64,000 bases of DNA. It comes from Elioraea sp. Its GTDB lineage: Bacteria; Pseudomonadota; Alphaproteobacteria; Acetobacterales; Acetobacteraceae. The position numbers and the translations under genes are program-made. The notes beneath the pieces are model-generated. The model had not been told where the DNA came from, searched no databases, and was given only the letters and a program-made list of their open reading frames with translations. The DNA is taken from positions 124,001 through 188,000 of the forward strand of contig NZ_JALHPR010000001.1 in assembly GCF_022842375.1 (NCBI RefSeq), given 5' to 3'. This document shows positions 1 through 9,466 of the stretch, piece after piece (positions within the stretch are counted from its first letter, which is position 1; each line of letters starts with the position of its first letter).

Positions 1-90
1 GTCGAACAGCCCATCCTCGCGGCGGTAGCCGTCGATGACGATGGCGCGGGTGTGGAGCTTCTCGCGGGGGGATGGGGGGCTCAGCGGCAC
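1..90 (-). CDS. DUF2889 family protein, N-terminal fragment cut by the left window edge
   Basis: Only the first 30 codons lie in the window. Reading leftwards from a GTG at position 90 gives a peptide beginning VPLSPPSPREKLHTRAI and continuing through GYRREDGLFD. That pattern, 'RExLHTR ... GYRREDGLxD', is typical of the start of DUF2889 proteins. Their function is unknown. An ATG at 107 is in another frame and stops after eight codons, so the GTG is preferred. The gene follows flhG on the same strand with about 80 bp between, so it may be read through from the flagellar operon, but nothing ties it to flagella. The family call rests on about 30 residues. Confidence 0.65.
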   Translation of the reverse strand, partial: MPLSPPSPREKLHTRAIVIDGYRREDGLFD

Positions 91-170
91 GGTCGCGCCT
101 CGCTCATGCTGCGGTGCATCAGGGCGATATGGCATGGGCGGGCCGGCCCCGCCAGACGCGGCGTTGAGCC

Positions 171-956
171 TCAGGGCGCCAGGATGGCCGCGAGTCGTCC
201 GATATCCGACGCCGCTTCCGCGCCGGGGTGCCGCGTCAGGAACGGCACCTGCCGGCGGATCGCCTCGGAGACGCGGGCATCGCGACGGACCACGCCGGCC
301 AGCGGCGGGCTCACCTTCAGGAAGTTCTCCGCCGCCTTCCTGAGGCCGAGCCAGGTGCGTTCGCCGGAGGCCTGCGTTCCGGCCATGTTCACGACGATGC
401 GCCTGTCACCGCCAGGCCGGTCGAGGGCGGCGAGCTTCAGGCAGGCATAGGCATCGGTCAGCGCGGTCGGCTCCTCGGTCGTGACGACCAGCAGCGTGTC
501 GGCGACCGAGGCCAGCCGCCGGGCGGTACGATCGAGCCCCGCGCCGATGTCGAGGATGACGGTGCCGAAGCCCTTCGCCTCCGCCAGCCCGGCAAGGATC
601 ACCTCGATCTGCTCCGGTGTCAGCTGCGCGAGCGCGCCCGAGCCCGAGCGGCCGGCCAGCACGGAGAACCCGGCATCGGGTACCGGTGTCGCGAGTGCCT
701 CGGCACGCTCGCCCTTCAGCAGGCCGGAGAGATCGCGCCCGACCTGGAGTCCGATCTGCACATCGACATTCGCAAGCCCGAGGTCGCCATCGACGAGCAG
801 GACGTTCCGCCCGCGCTGCGCGAGCGCGTGCGACAGGGTGATGGCGAGCCAGGTCTTGCCGACCCCGCCCTTGCCGGAGGCGATGGCGATCAGCCTTCCC
901 GCGGCCCCCTGTTCGGGTGCCGTGGTCGTCGCGGCGAGAACGGCGTGGGCGGTCAT
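171..956 (-). CDS. flhG: FlhG/FleN (MinD-like) ATPase controlling flagellar number
   Basis: A ParA/MinD-type P-loop ATPase of 261 residues. The deviant Walker A GKGGVGKT is at residues 28-35, followed by VDGDLGLANVD, the MinD/FlhG signature. FlhG partners with the GTPase FlhF and limits flagellar number and position at the cell pole. I chose the ATG at 956 because the 71-residue upstream extension is arginine/proline-rich and overlaps flhF by nearly 200 bp. The gene sits directly downstream of flhF, 19 bp away, as the last recognisable member of the long minus-strand flagellar operon. The C-terminal membrane-targeting helix of MinD is not obvious, as is common in FlhG. Confidence 0.85.
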   Translation of the reverse strand: MTAHAVLAATTTAPEQGAAGRLIAIASGKGGVGKTWLAITLSHALAQRGRNVLLVDGDLGLANVDVQIGLQVGRDLSGLLKGERAEALATPVPDAGFSVLAGRSGSGALAQLTPEQIEVILAGLAEAKGFGTVILDIGAGLDRTARRLASVADTLLVVTTEEPTALTDAYACLKLAALDRPGGDRRIVVNMAGTQASGERTWLGLRKAAENFLKVSPPLAGVVRRDARVSEAIRRQVPFLTRHPGAEAASDIGRLAAILAP

Positions 957-975
957 GGGCGCTTCGTCTCCACTG

Positions 976-1944
976 TCACGCTGCCGAGGCGCGGGCGAGC
1001 CGCGCGGCGGGAGGATTGAGCAGCCGCGCGGCCAGCGCCTCTGCCGTGAGCGGGCCGAGCCCGTCGGCGGCACCTGGGCCGGTTCCGGCTTCGGCGATTG
1101 CAAGCCCGCCGCCGATGGCAGCGGCCGGGATCGCGCCGATGCGGCGTGCGAGGTCGAGGCGTGTGGCAAGCAGGTGGCGCGCGCCGGTCTCGGCCATCGC
1201 TTCCGCCATGTCGGCGGCCTCCATCGCGTCCATCCCGGCCGGGATGGTCAGTGCCACCGCGGCACCCGAGGCAGCGGCGAGGGCGGCGATCTCCTCGCGC
1301 TCGCCGGCATCGAACGGGTCGAGGCCAGCGGTGTCGATGAGCGTCGGCGCGGTACCGCGGTTGGTGGCGAGCGCGCGCAGCACCGTGGCCGGGTGGGGGG
1401 CAGCGATCAGGTCGATGCCGAGGAGCCGCGTGAATGCGGCGAGCTGTTCGACCGCACCCGCACGCCTGCCATCGGCGGCGATCACGCGCGGTGTTCCGCC
1501 GGCAAGCCTGAGCCTGGTGGCAAGCTTGGCGACGGTGAGCGTCTTGCCGGCCCCCGGCGGGCCGACCACGAGAACGGCTGAACCCGGGCCGAGCGGCAGC
1601 CCCTCGAAGCGCAGCGCGCCGGCGAGCGTCGCGGCAAGGTCGGGCGAGGCGGCGAGATGGTTGCGGAACATCTCCGGCAGCCCGTGGGCGGCAAGTGCCG
1701 CAGCGATCGGGCCAAGCGGCTCATGCAGTACGGCCGGCGTGAGCGGGATGACAGGTGCTGAGACCTCCGCCTGCGCCAGGGGCGCGAGCGGGGCGATGTC
1801 GTCGGCCGGCTCCACCGCGGCGGTGAGCTCGACACCCTCGGTGACGCGGCGTGAGCCGAGCATCAGCGCATCGGGGCCGAGTTCCGCGCGCGCGGCCGAC
1901 ATGGCCGCTGCCATCGTCCGCGCGCGGAAGGTGCGGATGCGCAT
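976..1944 (-). CDS. flhF: FlhF, SRP-type GTPase for flagellar placement
   Basis: The 322-residue protein has the short conserved FlhF N-terminus (MRIRTFRA ... ARAELGPDALML), an alanine/proline-rich linker and a C-terminal SRP-type G domain. The P-loop GPPGAGKT is at residues 128-135, DTAG at 204-207, and a degenerate specificity motif TRLD follows later. FlhF marks the site of polar flagellar assembly together with FlhG. At 322 residues it is short for the family; the linker and N-domain are reduced. The P-loop reads GAGKTLT where many FlhF proteins have GVGKTTT, a mild substitution. It lies 3 bp after flhA and just before flhG. Confidence 0.85.
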   Translation of the reverse strand: MRIRTFRARTMAAAMSAARAELGPDALMLGSRRVTEGVELTAAVEPADDIAPLAPLAQAEVSAPVIPLTPAVLHEPLGPIAAALAAHGLPEMFRNHLAASPDLAATLAGALRFEGLPLGPGSAVLVVGPPGAGKTLTVAKLATRLRLAGGTPRVIAADGRRAGAVEQLAAFTRLLGIDLIAAPHPATVLRALATNRGTAPTLIDTAGLDPFDAGEREEIAALAAASGAAVALTIPAGMDAMEAADMAEAMAETGARHLLATRLDLARRIGAIPAAAIGGGLAIAEAGTGPGAADGLGPLTAEALAARLLNPPAARLARASAA

Positions 1945-1947
1945 GGC

Positions 1948-4068
1948 TCAGATGCTCCCGACCGTGCGGATACGCGCGCGGGGGTGGATTTCCGCCTGGC
2001 TCAGAACGGTCGTCGCAGCCCTGAAACGTTCCACAACCGCACGCACATGCGGGCGGATGGAGGGGCCTACGAGCAGCACCGCCGCCTCGCCGGCATTGGC
2101 CGCGCGGTCCATCGCATCGCGCAGCTTGGTCATGAAGTCAGTCAGCTTCGAGGGCGCCATGGCGAGCTGGCGGTCCTCCGACGGCCCCGTCATCGCCTCG
2201 GTGAAGGCGCGCTCCCAGTCCGGCGAGAGGGTGACGAGGGGGATGTAGCCGTTCGGCCCCGTGTGCTGCTCGCTGATCTGGCGCGCAAGGCGGATGCGCA
2301 CCTGCGCGACGATGCCGCCAACACCGCGTGCGCCGCCCGCGAGCGCATCGGCGATGCCTTCGAGGATCGTCGGCAGGTCGCGGATCGAGACGCGTTCTCC
2401 CAGCAGCGCCTGCAGCACCCGCTGCACGCCCGCCGTGCCGATCTGCGCGGGGATCAGGTCGGAAACAAGCTTCTGGTGCTCGCGCGGCAACTCGTCGAGC
2501 AGCTTCTGCGTCTCGGCGAAGGAGAGCAGCTCGGCCATCTGGTCGCGCACCAGCTCGGTCAGGTGCGTGGTGATCACGGAAGCCGGGTCAACCACGGTGT
2601 AGCCGCGCGCCCCGGCCTCCTCGCTCATTGTCTCGTCGATCCAGGCAGCGGGGATGCCGAAGGCGGGCTCGGTCGTCTTCTCGCCGGCAAGGGCGACCGG
2701 CGCCCCCGTCGGGTCCATCGCCAGCAGCATGCCGGGGCGAACCTCGGCGCGGCCTGCCTCGAGCTCCTTGATGCGCACGACGTAGGTGGACGGCTGGAGC
2801 TGCACGTTGTCCTGGATGCGTACGGGCGGCAGCAGGAACCCCATTTCGGTCGCAAGCGCGCGGCGCAGCGCGCGGATCTGCTCGGTCAGCCGCGCGCCGC
2901 CCTCGGCGGTGGCAAGGCCGAGCAATCCGTAGCCGAGCTCGAGCCTGACCGCATCGATGCGGAGCGCGGCTGACGGCGACTCTTCCACCGGTGCTGCCGC
3001 CATCGCCTCCGCTTCGGCGGCAAGAAGCGCGGCATCGGGCCCCTTGCCGGCATTGCGCCGCGCCCACGCAGCGGCGCCGGCCGCACCGGCGATGGCCAGG
3101 AAAGGGAGCATCGGGATACCGGGCATCAGCGCGAGAACACCGGCCGCGCCTGCTGCCATCGCGAGCGGCTTGGGCGAGCCGGCGATCTCGCGCAGCAGCG
3201 CCTCGTCGGTCGTGCCGTCGACGCCGGCCTTGGTGACGACGATGCCGGCGGCGGTCGATGTCACGAGCGCGGGGATCTGGCTCACCAGCCCGTCGCCGAT
3301 GGTCAGCAGCGAGAACATGGTGATCGCGTCGGAGAAGCTCATGCCCTCGCGCGCGACGCCGATCGCAAGCCCACCGATCAGGTTGATGATGGTAATGATC
3401 AGGCCGGCGATGGCATCGCCCTTCACGAACTTCGCCGCACCATCCATCGCGCCGAAGAAGGCGCTTTCCTCCTCGAGCTCCTTGCGGCGCTTCCTCGCTC
3501 CTGCCTCGTCGATCAGCCCGGCGGAGAGATCGGCGTCGATCGCCATCTGCTTGCCAGGCATGGCATCGAGGCTGAACCGCGCCGCGACTTCGGCGATGCG
3601 GCCGGAGCCCTTTGTGATCACCACGAAGTTCACAAGGACGAGGATGGCGAAGACGATCAGGCCGATCACGACGTCGCCGCCCATCAGGAACCCGCCGAAG
3701 GCAGCGATGACGGCGCCCGCAGCCTGCGGCCCCTCATGGCCGTGCGCGAGGATCAACCGCGTCGAGGCGAGGTTGAGGCCGAGGCGGAGCAGCGTGGTGA
3801 TGAGCAGCAGTGTCGGGAACGAGGTGAAGTCGAGTGGCCGGCGCATGAACATCGCCGTCATCAGCACCAGCACCGAGGAAGTGATCGAAAGCGCCAGGCC
3901 GAAATCGAGCAGCAGGTGCGGCAGCGGAACGACGAGGATGACGATCAGCATCGCGACGCCGATCGCCATCATCACGTCGGGTGCCGGGATCGCGCGGCTC
4001 ATCTGCGCGCCGAGTGCTCCCATCCCGCCGCCAGCCCCCGCCTCTGTGCCTGCCGTCGGCTCGGCCAT
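1948..4068 (-). CDS. flhA: FlhA, export-gate membrane protein of the flagellar type III secretion system
   Basis: A 706-residue homologue of FlhA, of usual family length. The N-terminal half has about eight hydrophobic segments (residues 30-330). The FHIPEP signature lies at roughly 157-181 (RIAEVAARFSLDAMPGKQM), in the cytoplasmic loop thought to couple proton flow to export. The C-terminal half is the cytosolic domain that docks chaperone-substrate complexes and forms the nonameric ring of the export gate. It lies between flbD and flhF on the same strand with very short gaps, the order seen in several alphaproteobacterial fliF operons. The start ATG at 4068 leaves about 25 residues before the first membrane segment, which is normal. 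Confidence 0.95.
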   Translation of the reverse strand: MAEPTAGTEAGAGGGMGALGAQMSRAIPAPDVMMAIGVAMLIVILVVPLPHLLLDFGLALSITSSVLVLMTAMFMRRPLDFTSFPTLLLITTLLRLGLNLASTRLILAHGHEGPQAAGAVIAAFGGFLMGGDVVIGLIVFAILVLVNFVVITKGSGRIAEVAARFSLDAMPGKQMAIDADLSAGLIDEAGARKRRKELEEESAFFGAMDGAAKFVKGDAIAGLIITIINLIGGLAIGVAREGMSFSDAITMFSLLTIGDGLVSQIPALVTSTAAGIVVTKAGVDGTTDEALLREIAGSPKPLAMAAGAAGVLALMPGIPMLPFLAIAGAAGAAAWARRNAGKGPDAALLAAEAEAMAAAPVEESPSAALRIDAVRLELGYGLLGLATAEGGARLTEQIRALRRALATEMGFLLPPVRIQDNVQLQPSTYVVRIKELEAGRAEVRPGMLLAMDPTGAPVALAGEKTTEPAFGIPAAWIDETMSEEAGARGYTVVDPASVITTHLTELVRDQMAELLSFAETQKLLDELPREHQKLVSDLIPAQIGTAGVQRVLQALLGERVSIRDLPTILEGIADALAGGARGVGGIVAQVRIRLARQISEQHTGPNGYIPLVTLSPDWERAFTEAMTGPSEDRQLAMAPSKLTDFMTKLRDAMDRAANAGEAAVLLVGPSIRPHVRAVVERFRAATTVLSQAEIHPRARIRTVGSI

Positions 4069-4082
4069 CGTCTTCGGGCCGC

Positions 4083-5486
4083 TCAGGCCATCACGCGGTC
4101 AGCCTGCGCGGGCGGCGGCACCCTTACGCCGGCGGAGGAGTAGTCGCGCAGCTTGTTCCGCAGCGTGCGGATGGAGATGCCGAGGATGGTCGCCGCATGC
4201 GTGCGGTTGCCCAGGCAGTGGGTGAGCGTCTCGAGGATCAGGTCACGCTCGACATCGGCGACGGTGCGGCCGACCAGCGCGCCGACGGGTGCCTGCGCCT
4301 GGCCGTTGTGCATGCCTTCGCGCTGGCGGGCCACGGCTGCGGCCGCCGCGGGAACCAGGCGCTGCGAGGCTTCCTCTGCCGCAGGCGCGCCGCCGCCGAG
4401 CTCGATCGCATCGACATCGATCACATCGCCCGGGGCGAGCAGCACGGCGCGGTGGATGGTGTTCTCGAGCTCGCGCACGTTGCCGCGCCAGGAATGGGCT
4501 TCGAGCATCGCCATCGCCGCCGTGGTGATCTGCCGGCCCGGCAGGCCGTTCACCTCGGCGTATTTCCGCGAGAAGTATTCCGCCAGCGGCGCGATGTCGC
4601 CCGGCCGCTCACGCAGCGAGGGCACGTTCATCGAGATGACGTTGAGGCGGAAATAGAGGTCCTCGCGGAACGTGCCCTTCTTGACCTCCGTCATCAGGTC
4701 GCGGTTCGTGGTCGCGATCAGCCGGACGTTCACCTTCACGGGTTCAGCCCCGCCCAGGCGATCGACCTCGCGCTCCTGAATGGCGCGCAGCAGCTTGGCC
4801 TGCAGGCGGATATCCATCTCCGAGATCTCGTCGAGCAGCAGCGTGCCGCCGTTCGCTGCCTCGAACTTGCCGATCCGGCGCGCGACCGCGCCGGAGAACG
4901 CGCCCTTCTCGTGGCCGAACAATTCGCTCTCGAGCAGGTTGTCGGGGATCGCGGCACAGTTGAGTGCGACGAACACCCCTCCGGCGCGGCGGCTCTTGCG
5001 ATGGATGTGGCGGGCGAGAACCTCCTTGCCCGTTCCGCTCTCGCCCGCGATCAGTACCGAGGCGTCCGATGCCGCGACCTGCTCGGCCCGCTTGATCGCA
5101 GCCTTCATCACCGGGTCGCGGTGGATCAGCGCGTGGCCGTCGGAACCGACCGCCTCGAGGATCGCGGCGATCAGATCGGCGTCAGGCGGGAGGGGGAGAT
5201 ACTCGCGGGCGCCTGCCCTGATGGCGGCGACAGCAAGGTCGGCATCGTTGCCGACGCCGCAGGCGATCACCGGTGTGGCGATGCGCTCGGCCGCCATCGA
5301 CCGGACGAGGGTCGCGACGTCGAGCCTGACGTCGCACAATACCAGGTCGGTGCCGGTGCCGGCACGCAGCATCGCGAGCGCCGCGGCGACATCGTCGGCC
5401 TGGTTCAGCTTGGCACCTCGCGCGATGGCGATGCGGCCTGCCTGTCCCAGTTCCGCCGACAGCGAGCCAATGATCAGGATCCGCAT
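4083..5486 (-). CDS. flbD: FlbD-type sigma-54 flagellar transcriptional activator
   Basis: A 467-residue enhancer-binding protein. Residues 1-115 form a receiver-like domain: the first strand reads ILIIGS and lacks the acidic pair of true receivers, although Asp52 is present, so canonical phosphorylation is doubtful, as in Caulobacter FlbD. The AAA+ domain has Walker A GESGTGKE (148-155), the sigma-54 contact loop GAFSGA (195-200; GAFTGA in most family members) and Walker B LLLDE (216-220). The C-terminus is a Fis-type helix-turn-helix (GNRTHAATILGISIRTLRNK). It activates class III/IV flagellar genes and can repress fliF in Caulobacter. The sigma-54 promoters and CGGCA-N5-TGCCG palindromes in this window are its expected targets. 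Confidence 0.9.
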   Translation of the reverse strand: MRILIIGSLSAELGQAGRIAIARGAKLNQADDVAAALAMLRAGTGTDLVLCDVRLDVATLVRSMAAERIATPVIACGVGNDADLAVAAIRAGAREYLPLPPDADLIAAILEAVGSDGHALIHRDPVMKAAIKRAEQVAASDASVLIAGESGTGKEVLARHIHRKSRRAGGVFVALNCAAIPDNLLESELFGHEKGAFSGAVARRIGKFEAANGGTLLLDEISEMDIRLQAKLLRAIQEREVDRLGGAEPVKVNVRLIATTNRDLMTEVKKGTFREDLYFRLNVISMNVPSLRERPGDIAPLAEYFSRKYAEVNGLPGRQITTAAMAMLEAHSWRGNVRELENTIHRAVLLAPGDVIDVDAIELGGGAPAAEEASQRLVPAAAAAVARQREGMHNGQAQAPVGALVGRTVADVERDLILETLTHCLGNRTHAATILGISIRTLRNKLRDYSSAGVRVPPPAQADRVMA

Positions 5487-5514
5487 CCTGCGTCCCTCCT
5501 GCGAATGCGCGGCC

Positions 5515-5871
5515 TCAGTTGCCGCGGTCGGCCTTCACGATTTCCGTCATGGTCACGCCGAGGCGATTGTCGTCGACCATGACGACCTCGCCGCGCGCCA
5601 CGAGGCGGTTGTTCACGTAGATGTCGATCGCCTCGCCGAGCTTGCGGTCGAGCTCGACCACGGCGCCGCGGCCGAGCTTGAGCAGCTGGCTCACCTGCAT
5701 CGTGCTCTTGCCGAGCACGGCGGAGACCTGGACGGGGATGTCGTAGACCGCCTCGAGTTCCCGCGCCGGCCGCCCGGCACCAGGCTCGCCGTCGGCAAGC
5801 GTGACGTCGGTGCCGCCGGAGAGATCGTCGAGCTCGATCCCCTGCGCGCCTTGCCCCTGCTCAGTCGCCAT
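5515..5871 (-). CDS. fliN: FliN, flagellar motor switch C-ring protein
   Basis: A 118-residue SpoA/FliN-domain protein. The conserved block runs from YDIPVQVSAVLGKSTMQVS through LGRGAVVELDRKLGE, then VNNRLVARGEVV, DDNRLGVTMTEIV, the standard SpoA fold signature. FliN lines the base of the C-ring, assists export-substrate docking through FliH and takes part in switching. Its 5' end overlaps the fliH stop by 11 bp, and flbD begins 28 bp downstream, all on the minus strand. No fliM is visible in this window, so the rest of the C-ring must be encoded elsewhere. Confidence 0.93.
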   Translation of the reverse strand: MATEQGQGAQGIELDDLSGGTDVTLADGEPGAGRPARELEAVYDIPVQVSAVLGKSTMQVSQLLKLGRGAVVELDRKLGEAIDIYVNNRLVARGEVVMVDDNRLGVTMTEIVKADRGN

Positions 5872-6619
5872 CGCCCACCTCCTGTTCTGCGTCCGTCTCG
5901 CTCATCGCAAGCCCAAGCCGGGCGAGCACGTCGCGCGCTGCCTGTTCGAGCACCTTCGGGTCACGCCGCGCCTCGCCGCCTGGCCAGCTGATCCGCATTT
6001 CCCCCGCGACCATGCCGTCGGTCGGAAGGACATCGAGCTTGCCGGTGAAATCCGCTGCCTCCGCCGCCGCCGCGAGGCGGGGGGCGAGTGACTTCGCATG
6101 CTCCGGCGGCAGGCGGATCACGATGCGATCGACGCCGGAGAGCTGATCGAGCAGTGCCTTGGCGAGCTCGGCGCATCCCTGCTGGGCATGGTGTGCCGCG
6201 GCCTCTGGCAGCGCGCGGGCAAGAAGGTCGAGTGTTGTTGCGGCAAGCGCACCGGCGGCCCGCTCGGCCGCGCGGCTGGCCTCCGCCTTCGCGTCACCGA
6301 GCCTCGCCGCAATCGTCTCGAGCGCACCGGCGATGCGCGCCTCGATGGCCGAGCGGGCTTCGGCGGCCCCGGCGGCACGCCCTTCGAGAACGCCTTCGGC
6401 ACGCGCCTCGGCAAGCTCGTCGGCGGTGAAGGAGGGAGCGATCACCTCCGGTTCCGGCGCTGCCTGGGCGAGGCGTCCGCGCGCGCGGCCCTGTTCGCCC
6501 GGTGTGGCGAAATCGTCCTCGAACAGGTAGCGGCGCTGGTTGCCGGCAACCGCGTCGGTGCGCGACCCTGCGGGCCTCGCAAGGGCGGAGAGCGCGATCG
6601 GGCGTGGGGCTGCGGTCAT
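5861..6619 (-). CDS. fliH: FliH-like regulator of the flagellar export ATPase
   Basis: A 252-residue protein from the ATG at 6619, which follows the fliG stop by 1 bp. A longer frame back to 6721 would overlap fliG and adds an arginine/serine-rich extension without family character. The N-terminus contains RRYLFEDDF, typical of alphaproteobacterial FliH. The middle is an alanine/glutamate-rich helical, probably coiled-coil region (about 75-160). The C-terminal third (VIRLPPEHAKSLAPRL ... GEMRISWPGGEARRDP) matches the FliH/YscL C-terminal domain that binds FliI. FliH keeps the export ATPase in check and tethers it to FliN. It is divergent, like all FliH proteins; position between fliG and fliN supports the call. 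Confidence 0.82.
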   Translation of the reverse strand: MTAAPRPIALSALARPAGSRTDAVAGNQRRYLFEDDFATPGEQGRARGRLAQAAPEPEVIAPSFTADELAEARAEGVLEGRAAGAAEARSAIEARIAGALETIAARLGDAKAEASRAAERAAGALAATTLDLLARALPEAAAHHAQQGCAELAKALLDQLSGVDRIVIRLPPEHAKSLAPRLAAAAEAADFTGKLDVLPTDGMVAGEMRISWPGGEARRDPKVLEQAARDVLARLGLAMSETDAEQEVGDGD

Positions 6620-6620
6620 C

Positions 6621-7637
6621 TCAGTACACCAGCTCTTCCTGGCGGCCGTCGCTGATCTGGATCTGGCCGGATCCGGCGAGATCCTTGGCGGCGGCGACGA
6701 TGGCGGCCTGCGCCTCCTCAACGTCCTTCAGCCTGACGGCGCCGAGGCCAGCGATGTCTTCCTTCAGCATCTTGCCCGCGCGTTCGGAGAGGTTCTTGAA
6801 GAAGAGGTCGCGGATGCTTTCCGACGCGCCCTTGAGCGCGAGGGCGAGCTTGTCCTTCTCCACCGACCGCATCAGCACCTGCACGCCTGCGCCATCGACG
6901 CGGGTGAGGTCCTCGAAGGTGAACATGAGGCTCTTGATCCGCTCTGCCGCCTCGCGGTTGCGCTCCTCGAGCGCCGAGAGGAAGCGGCTCTCGGCCGCGC
7001 GGTCGAGGCTGTTGAAGATGTCGGCCATCATCTCGTGTGCATCGCGGCGCTGCGTGCGCGCGAGGTTCGACATGAACTCCATGCGGAGCGTGCGCTCGAC
7101 GCCCTCGATCACGTCCTTCTGCACCGCCTCCATCCTGAGCATGCGCATCACCACCTCGAGCGCGAAGCTCTCGGGCAGGAGCTGGAGCACGCGGGCGGCA
7201 TGGTCGGCGCGGATGCGCGAGAGCACGAGTGCGACGGTCTGCGGATATTCGTTCTTGAGGTAGTTCGCGAGCACCTGCTCGTTCACGTTGCCGAGCTTGT
7301 CCCACATCGTGCGGCCGGCAGGACCGCGGATCTCCTCCATGATCTGCGACACGCGGTCCTTCGGCAGGCTCTTGGAGAGCAGCCGTTCGGCGCTCTCGAA
7401 GCTGCCGCGGAGGTTCCCGGTCGCGCTGATCTGGTCGGCGAACTCGACGCAGAGCCGCTCGACCACGTTCGCCGAGACGACGCCGAGTGTCGCCATCGCC
7501 GACGAGATCTCCTTGATCTCGTCCTCGTGCATCATCGCGAACAGCCGCCCTGCCGGCTCCTCGCCGAGCGAGAGCATCAGGATCGCGGCTTTCTGGGGGC
7601 CGGTGAGGCTGCGATAGTCCTCGCGTGCGCGTGCCAT
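6621..7637 (-). CDS. fliG: FliG, flagellar motor switch/rotor protein
   Basis: A 338-residue FliG of standard length. The N-terminal domain ([17 protein letters not shown]...) anchors it to FliF. The middle domain carries [15 protein letters not shown], which corresponds to the EHPQ motif with Tyr in place of His. The C-terminal domain has the torque helix with charged residues ([18 protein letters not shown], then [19 protein letters not shown]), where it meets the stator. It lies 13 bp after fliF and 1 bp before fliH on the minus strand. MotA/MotB are not in the window. Confidence 0.95.
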   Translation of the reverse strand: MARAREDYRSLTGPQKAAILMLSLGEEPAGRLFAMMHEDEIKEISSAMATLGVVSANVVERLCVEFADQISATGNLRGSFESAERLLSKSLPKDRVSQIMEEIRGPAGRTMWDKLGNVNEQVLANYLKNEYPQTVALVLSRIRADHAARVLQLLPESFALEVVMRMLRMEAVQKDVIEGVERTLRMEFMSNLARTQRRDAHEMMADIFNSLDRAAESRFLSALEERNREAAERIKSLMFTFEDLTRVDGAGVQVLMRSVEKDKLALALKGASESIRDLFFKNLSERAGKMLKEDIAGLGAVRLKDVEEAQAAIVAAAKDLAGSGQIQISDGRQEELVY

Positions 7638-7650
7638 GACCCTGCCCCCC

Positions 7651-9330
7651 TCAGCTCTCTTGCGCCATCCAGCTGCGGATCACGCCGAGGGCTTCCTCCG
7701 GGTGCTTCTCCGCGAGATCGGCGACGCGTCGCAGGCTCGAGGCGCGCATCTGTCCTTCCACCTGCGACATGTTGATCAGGTTGTCGCCGTCCATCACCGC
7801 CATCTCGCCATCGGGTCCGGCGATCATCGCCTGGCCGCCCGGGCTCGCCAGCGCCGCTGCCGCTGCCGCTGCCGCGGGTCCGGTCAACGCGGGCAGGCCG
7901 GAGGTGCCGGGAAGGCCCGCGAGCATGTCGCCGCCGGCTGGGCTGACGCGCTCCAGCACCCGTCCCGCCAGGGGGCGGACGACAAGCAGGAGGGCCAGCA
8001 GGGCGATGATGCCGAAGACCGCCGTCTCGATGATGCGCACGATCTCGGTCCGACCGATCGGCAGGCCGAACAGGTTCTCCTCCTCCGCCGTGCCGGCGTC
8101 GGGCTCGGCGAAGCGGAGGTTCACCACCTCGACCTTGTCGCCGCGCGCCTCGTCGAAGCCGATCGCGCCGCGCACCAGGGCGGTGATCTGGGCGATCTCC
8201 TCCGGCGTACGCGCGCGCCACGCCGCAGCGCCACCTTCTGCCGGCCGCGCCAACGCGCCATCGACCAGCACCGCGATCGACTGGCGTCGCACCTGCGGCG
8301 CATCGCGCACGATCTGGCGGAGCGTCCGGCCGATCTCGAAATTCGTCGTCTCCTCCGTCCGGCTGTCCTCGTTGGTCGAGCCTGCGGTCTGCGCTTCCGG
8401 GTTGGGCAGGTTGTTGCCGACGGTGACGTTCTGCGAGCGATCCTGGCCGCGGCTGTTCTCGTTCACAGAGGAGGTCGAGCGTGCGACCTGCTGGTCGGGG
8501 TCGAAGCTCTCGCGGCTTTCGGTGATGCGGTCGAAATCCATGTCGACCGTCGCCTCGACGCGCACGCGGCCGATGCCGAGCGTGCGCTCGAGCAGCTCCT
8601 CGACGGCGCGGGAGAGGCGAAGCTCATGGGCGCGGCGCACCTCGTCGGCGTTCATCGCCATGCCGACGCCGTTGACCGCCTGGCCGCCGCGCGCGAGCAG
8701 CGAGCCGCGGCTGTCGACGACCGAGATGTTCTGCGTCTTCAGCCCCTGCACCGCCGCCGCGGCGAGGTGGACGACGGCCTGCACCTGCTCGCGGTCGAGG
8801 CGCTGCGCGCCCGTCATGGTCAGCACGATCGAGGCCTGCGCCTCGGCCTGCTGGCGGGCGAAGGGCTCGCGCTTGGGCAGCACGAGATGCACCCGCACCG
8901 CGCGCACGCCCTGGAGCTGGCGGATGGTGCGCGCAAGCTCGCCCTCGAGCGCGCGCACCTGGTTGATGCCCTGCTGGAAGCTCGACGCGGTCATGCTGTC
9001 GCCGCGGTCGAAGATCTCGTAGCCGACCGATCCGCCGGTGGGCAGGCCTTCGCCCGCGAGGGTGAGGCGGATGCGCGCGACCTGCTCGATCGGCACCATG
9101 ATCCGCCCACCGTTGCCTTCGAGGCGGAAGGGAACGCGCTGGCGCTCGAGGCTCTGGACGACGGCTGCGCTGTCGCGCAGGTCGAGGTCGGCGTAGAGCA
9201 GCGCCATCGGAGGCTGGCCGGCGCGGGCGGCGAGGAAGATGATGAGGCCAAGCAGGCCAGCGGCAACGATCCCAAGGGCGGCAATCCGCGTTGGCCCCAG
9301 CGTGCGCAGTCCCTGCAGCAGCCCGTTCAC
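7651..9330 (-). CDS. fliF: FliF, flagellar MS-ring protein
   Basis: The 559-residue MS-ring subunit. There is a membrane segment near residues 17-36, then the periplasmic YscJ/FliF domain ([18 protein letters not shown] ... [15 protein letters not shown]). A proline-, glycine- and serine-poor ring-building segment and a second membrane segment near the C-terminus (about 440-460, [20 protein letters not shown]) follow. The cytoplasmic tail would bind FliG. It is the first gene of the minus-strand fli operon. A weak sigma-54-like promoter and a CGGCA palindrome lie in the 136-bp space upstream. Confidence 0.95.
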   Translation of the reverse strand: MNGLLQGLRTLGPTRIAALGIVAAGLLGLIIFLAARAGQPPMALLYADLDLRDSAAVVQSLERQRVPFRLEGNGGRIMVPIEQVARIRLTLAGEGLPTGGSVGYEIFDRGDSMTASSFQQGINQVRALEGELARTIRQLQGVRAVRVHLVLPKREPFARQQAEAQASIVLTMTGAQRLDREQVQAVVHLAAAAVQGLKTQNISVVDSRGSLLARGGQAVNGVGMAMNADEVRRAHELRLSRAVEELLERTLGIGRVRVEATVDMDFDRITESRESFDPDQQVARSTSSVNENSRGQDRSQNVTVGNNLPNPEAQTAGSTNEDSRTEETTNFEIGRTLRQIVRDAPQVRRQSIAVLVDGALARPAEGGAAAWRARTPEEIAQITALVRGAIGFDEARGDKVEVVNLRFAEPDAGTAEEENLFGLPIGRTEIVRIIETAVFGIIALLALLLVVRPLAGRVLERVSPAGGDMLAGLPGTSGLPALTGPAAAAAAAALASPGGQAMIAGPDGEMAVMDGDNLINMSQVEGQMRASSLRRVADLAEKHPEEALGVIRSWMAQES

Positions 9331-9396
9331 GATCCGACCCTCTCCATCCGCGCGATCCTGGCGGCGCGGCGTCCTGCCGCGGTCGGGACAGTGGCG

Positions 9397-9412
9397 TGCA
9401 AGCCATTACCCG
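9397..9412 (-). promoter_or_regulatory. Candidate sigma-54 promoter upstream of fliF (weak)
   Basis: On the minus strand the sequence reads CGGGTAATGGCTTGCA, with GG and GC exactly 10 nt apart and a full TTGCA -12 box. The -24 box matches the TGGCACG consensus only at its GG core. The fliF start is 67 bp from the lower edge. In Caulobacter fliF is a class II gene, so a sigma-54 promoter here would be unusual; the match may be chance. Confidence 0.35.
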
Positions 9413-9420
9413 GCGGTTAA

Positions 9421-9445
9421 GGCCCCGGCAGAAACTGCCGGGGCC
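9421..9445 (-). terminator. Perfect hairpin between flgD and fliF; also a CGGCA-N5-TGCCG palindrome
   Basis: GGCCCCGGCA-GAAAC-TGCCGGGGCC is a perfect 10-bp stem with a 5-nt loop, 21 bp past the flgD stop on the minus strand. No T-run follows. Its core is the same CGGCA-N5-TGCCG palindrome found upstream of the other flagellar promoters. It therefore may also be an FlbD site, placed just upstream of the fliF promoter candidate. Confidence 0.6.
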
Positions 9446-9466
9446 GCGCCGCTGGCCGCTTCCAAC

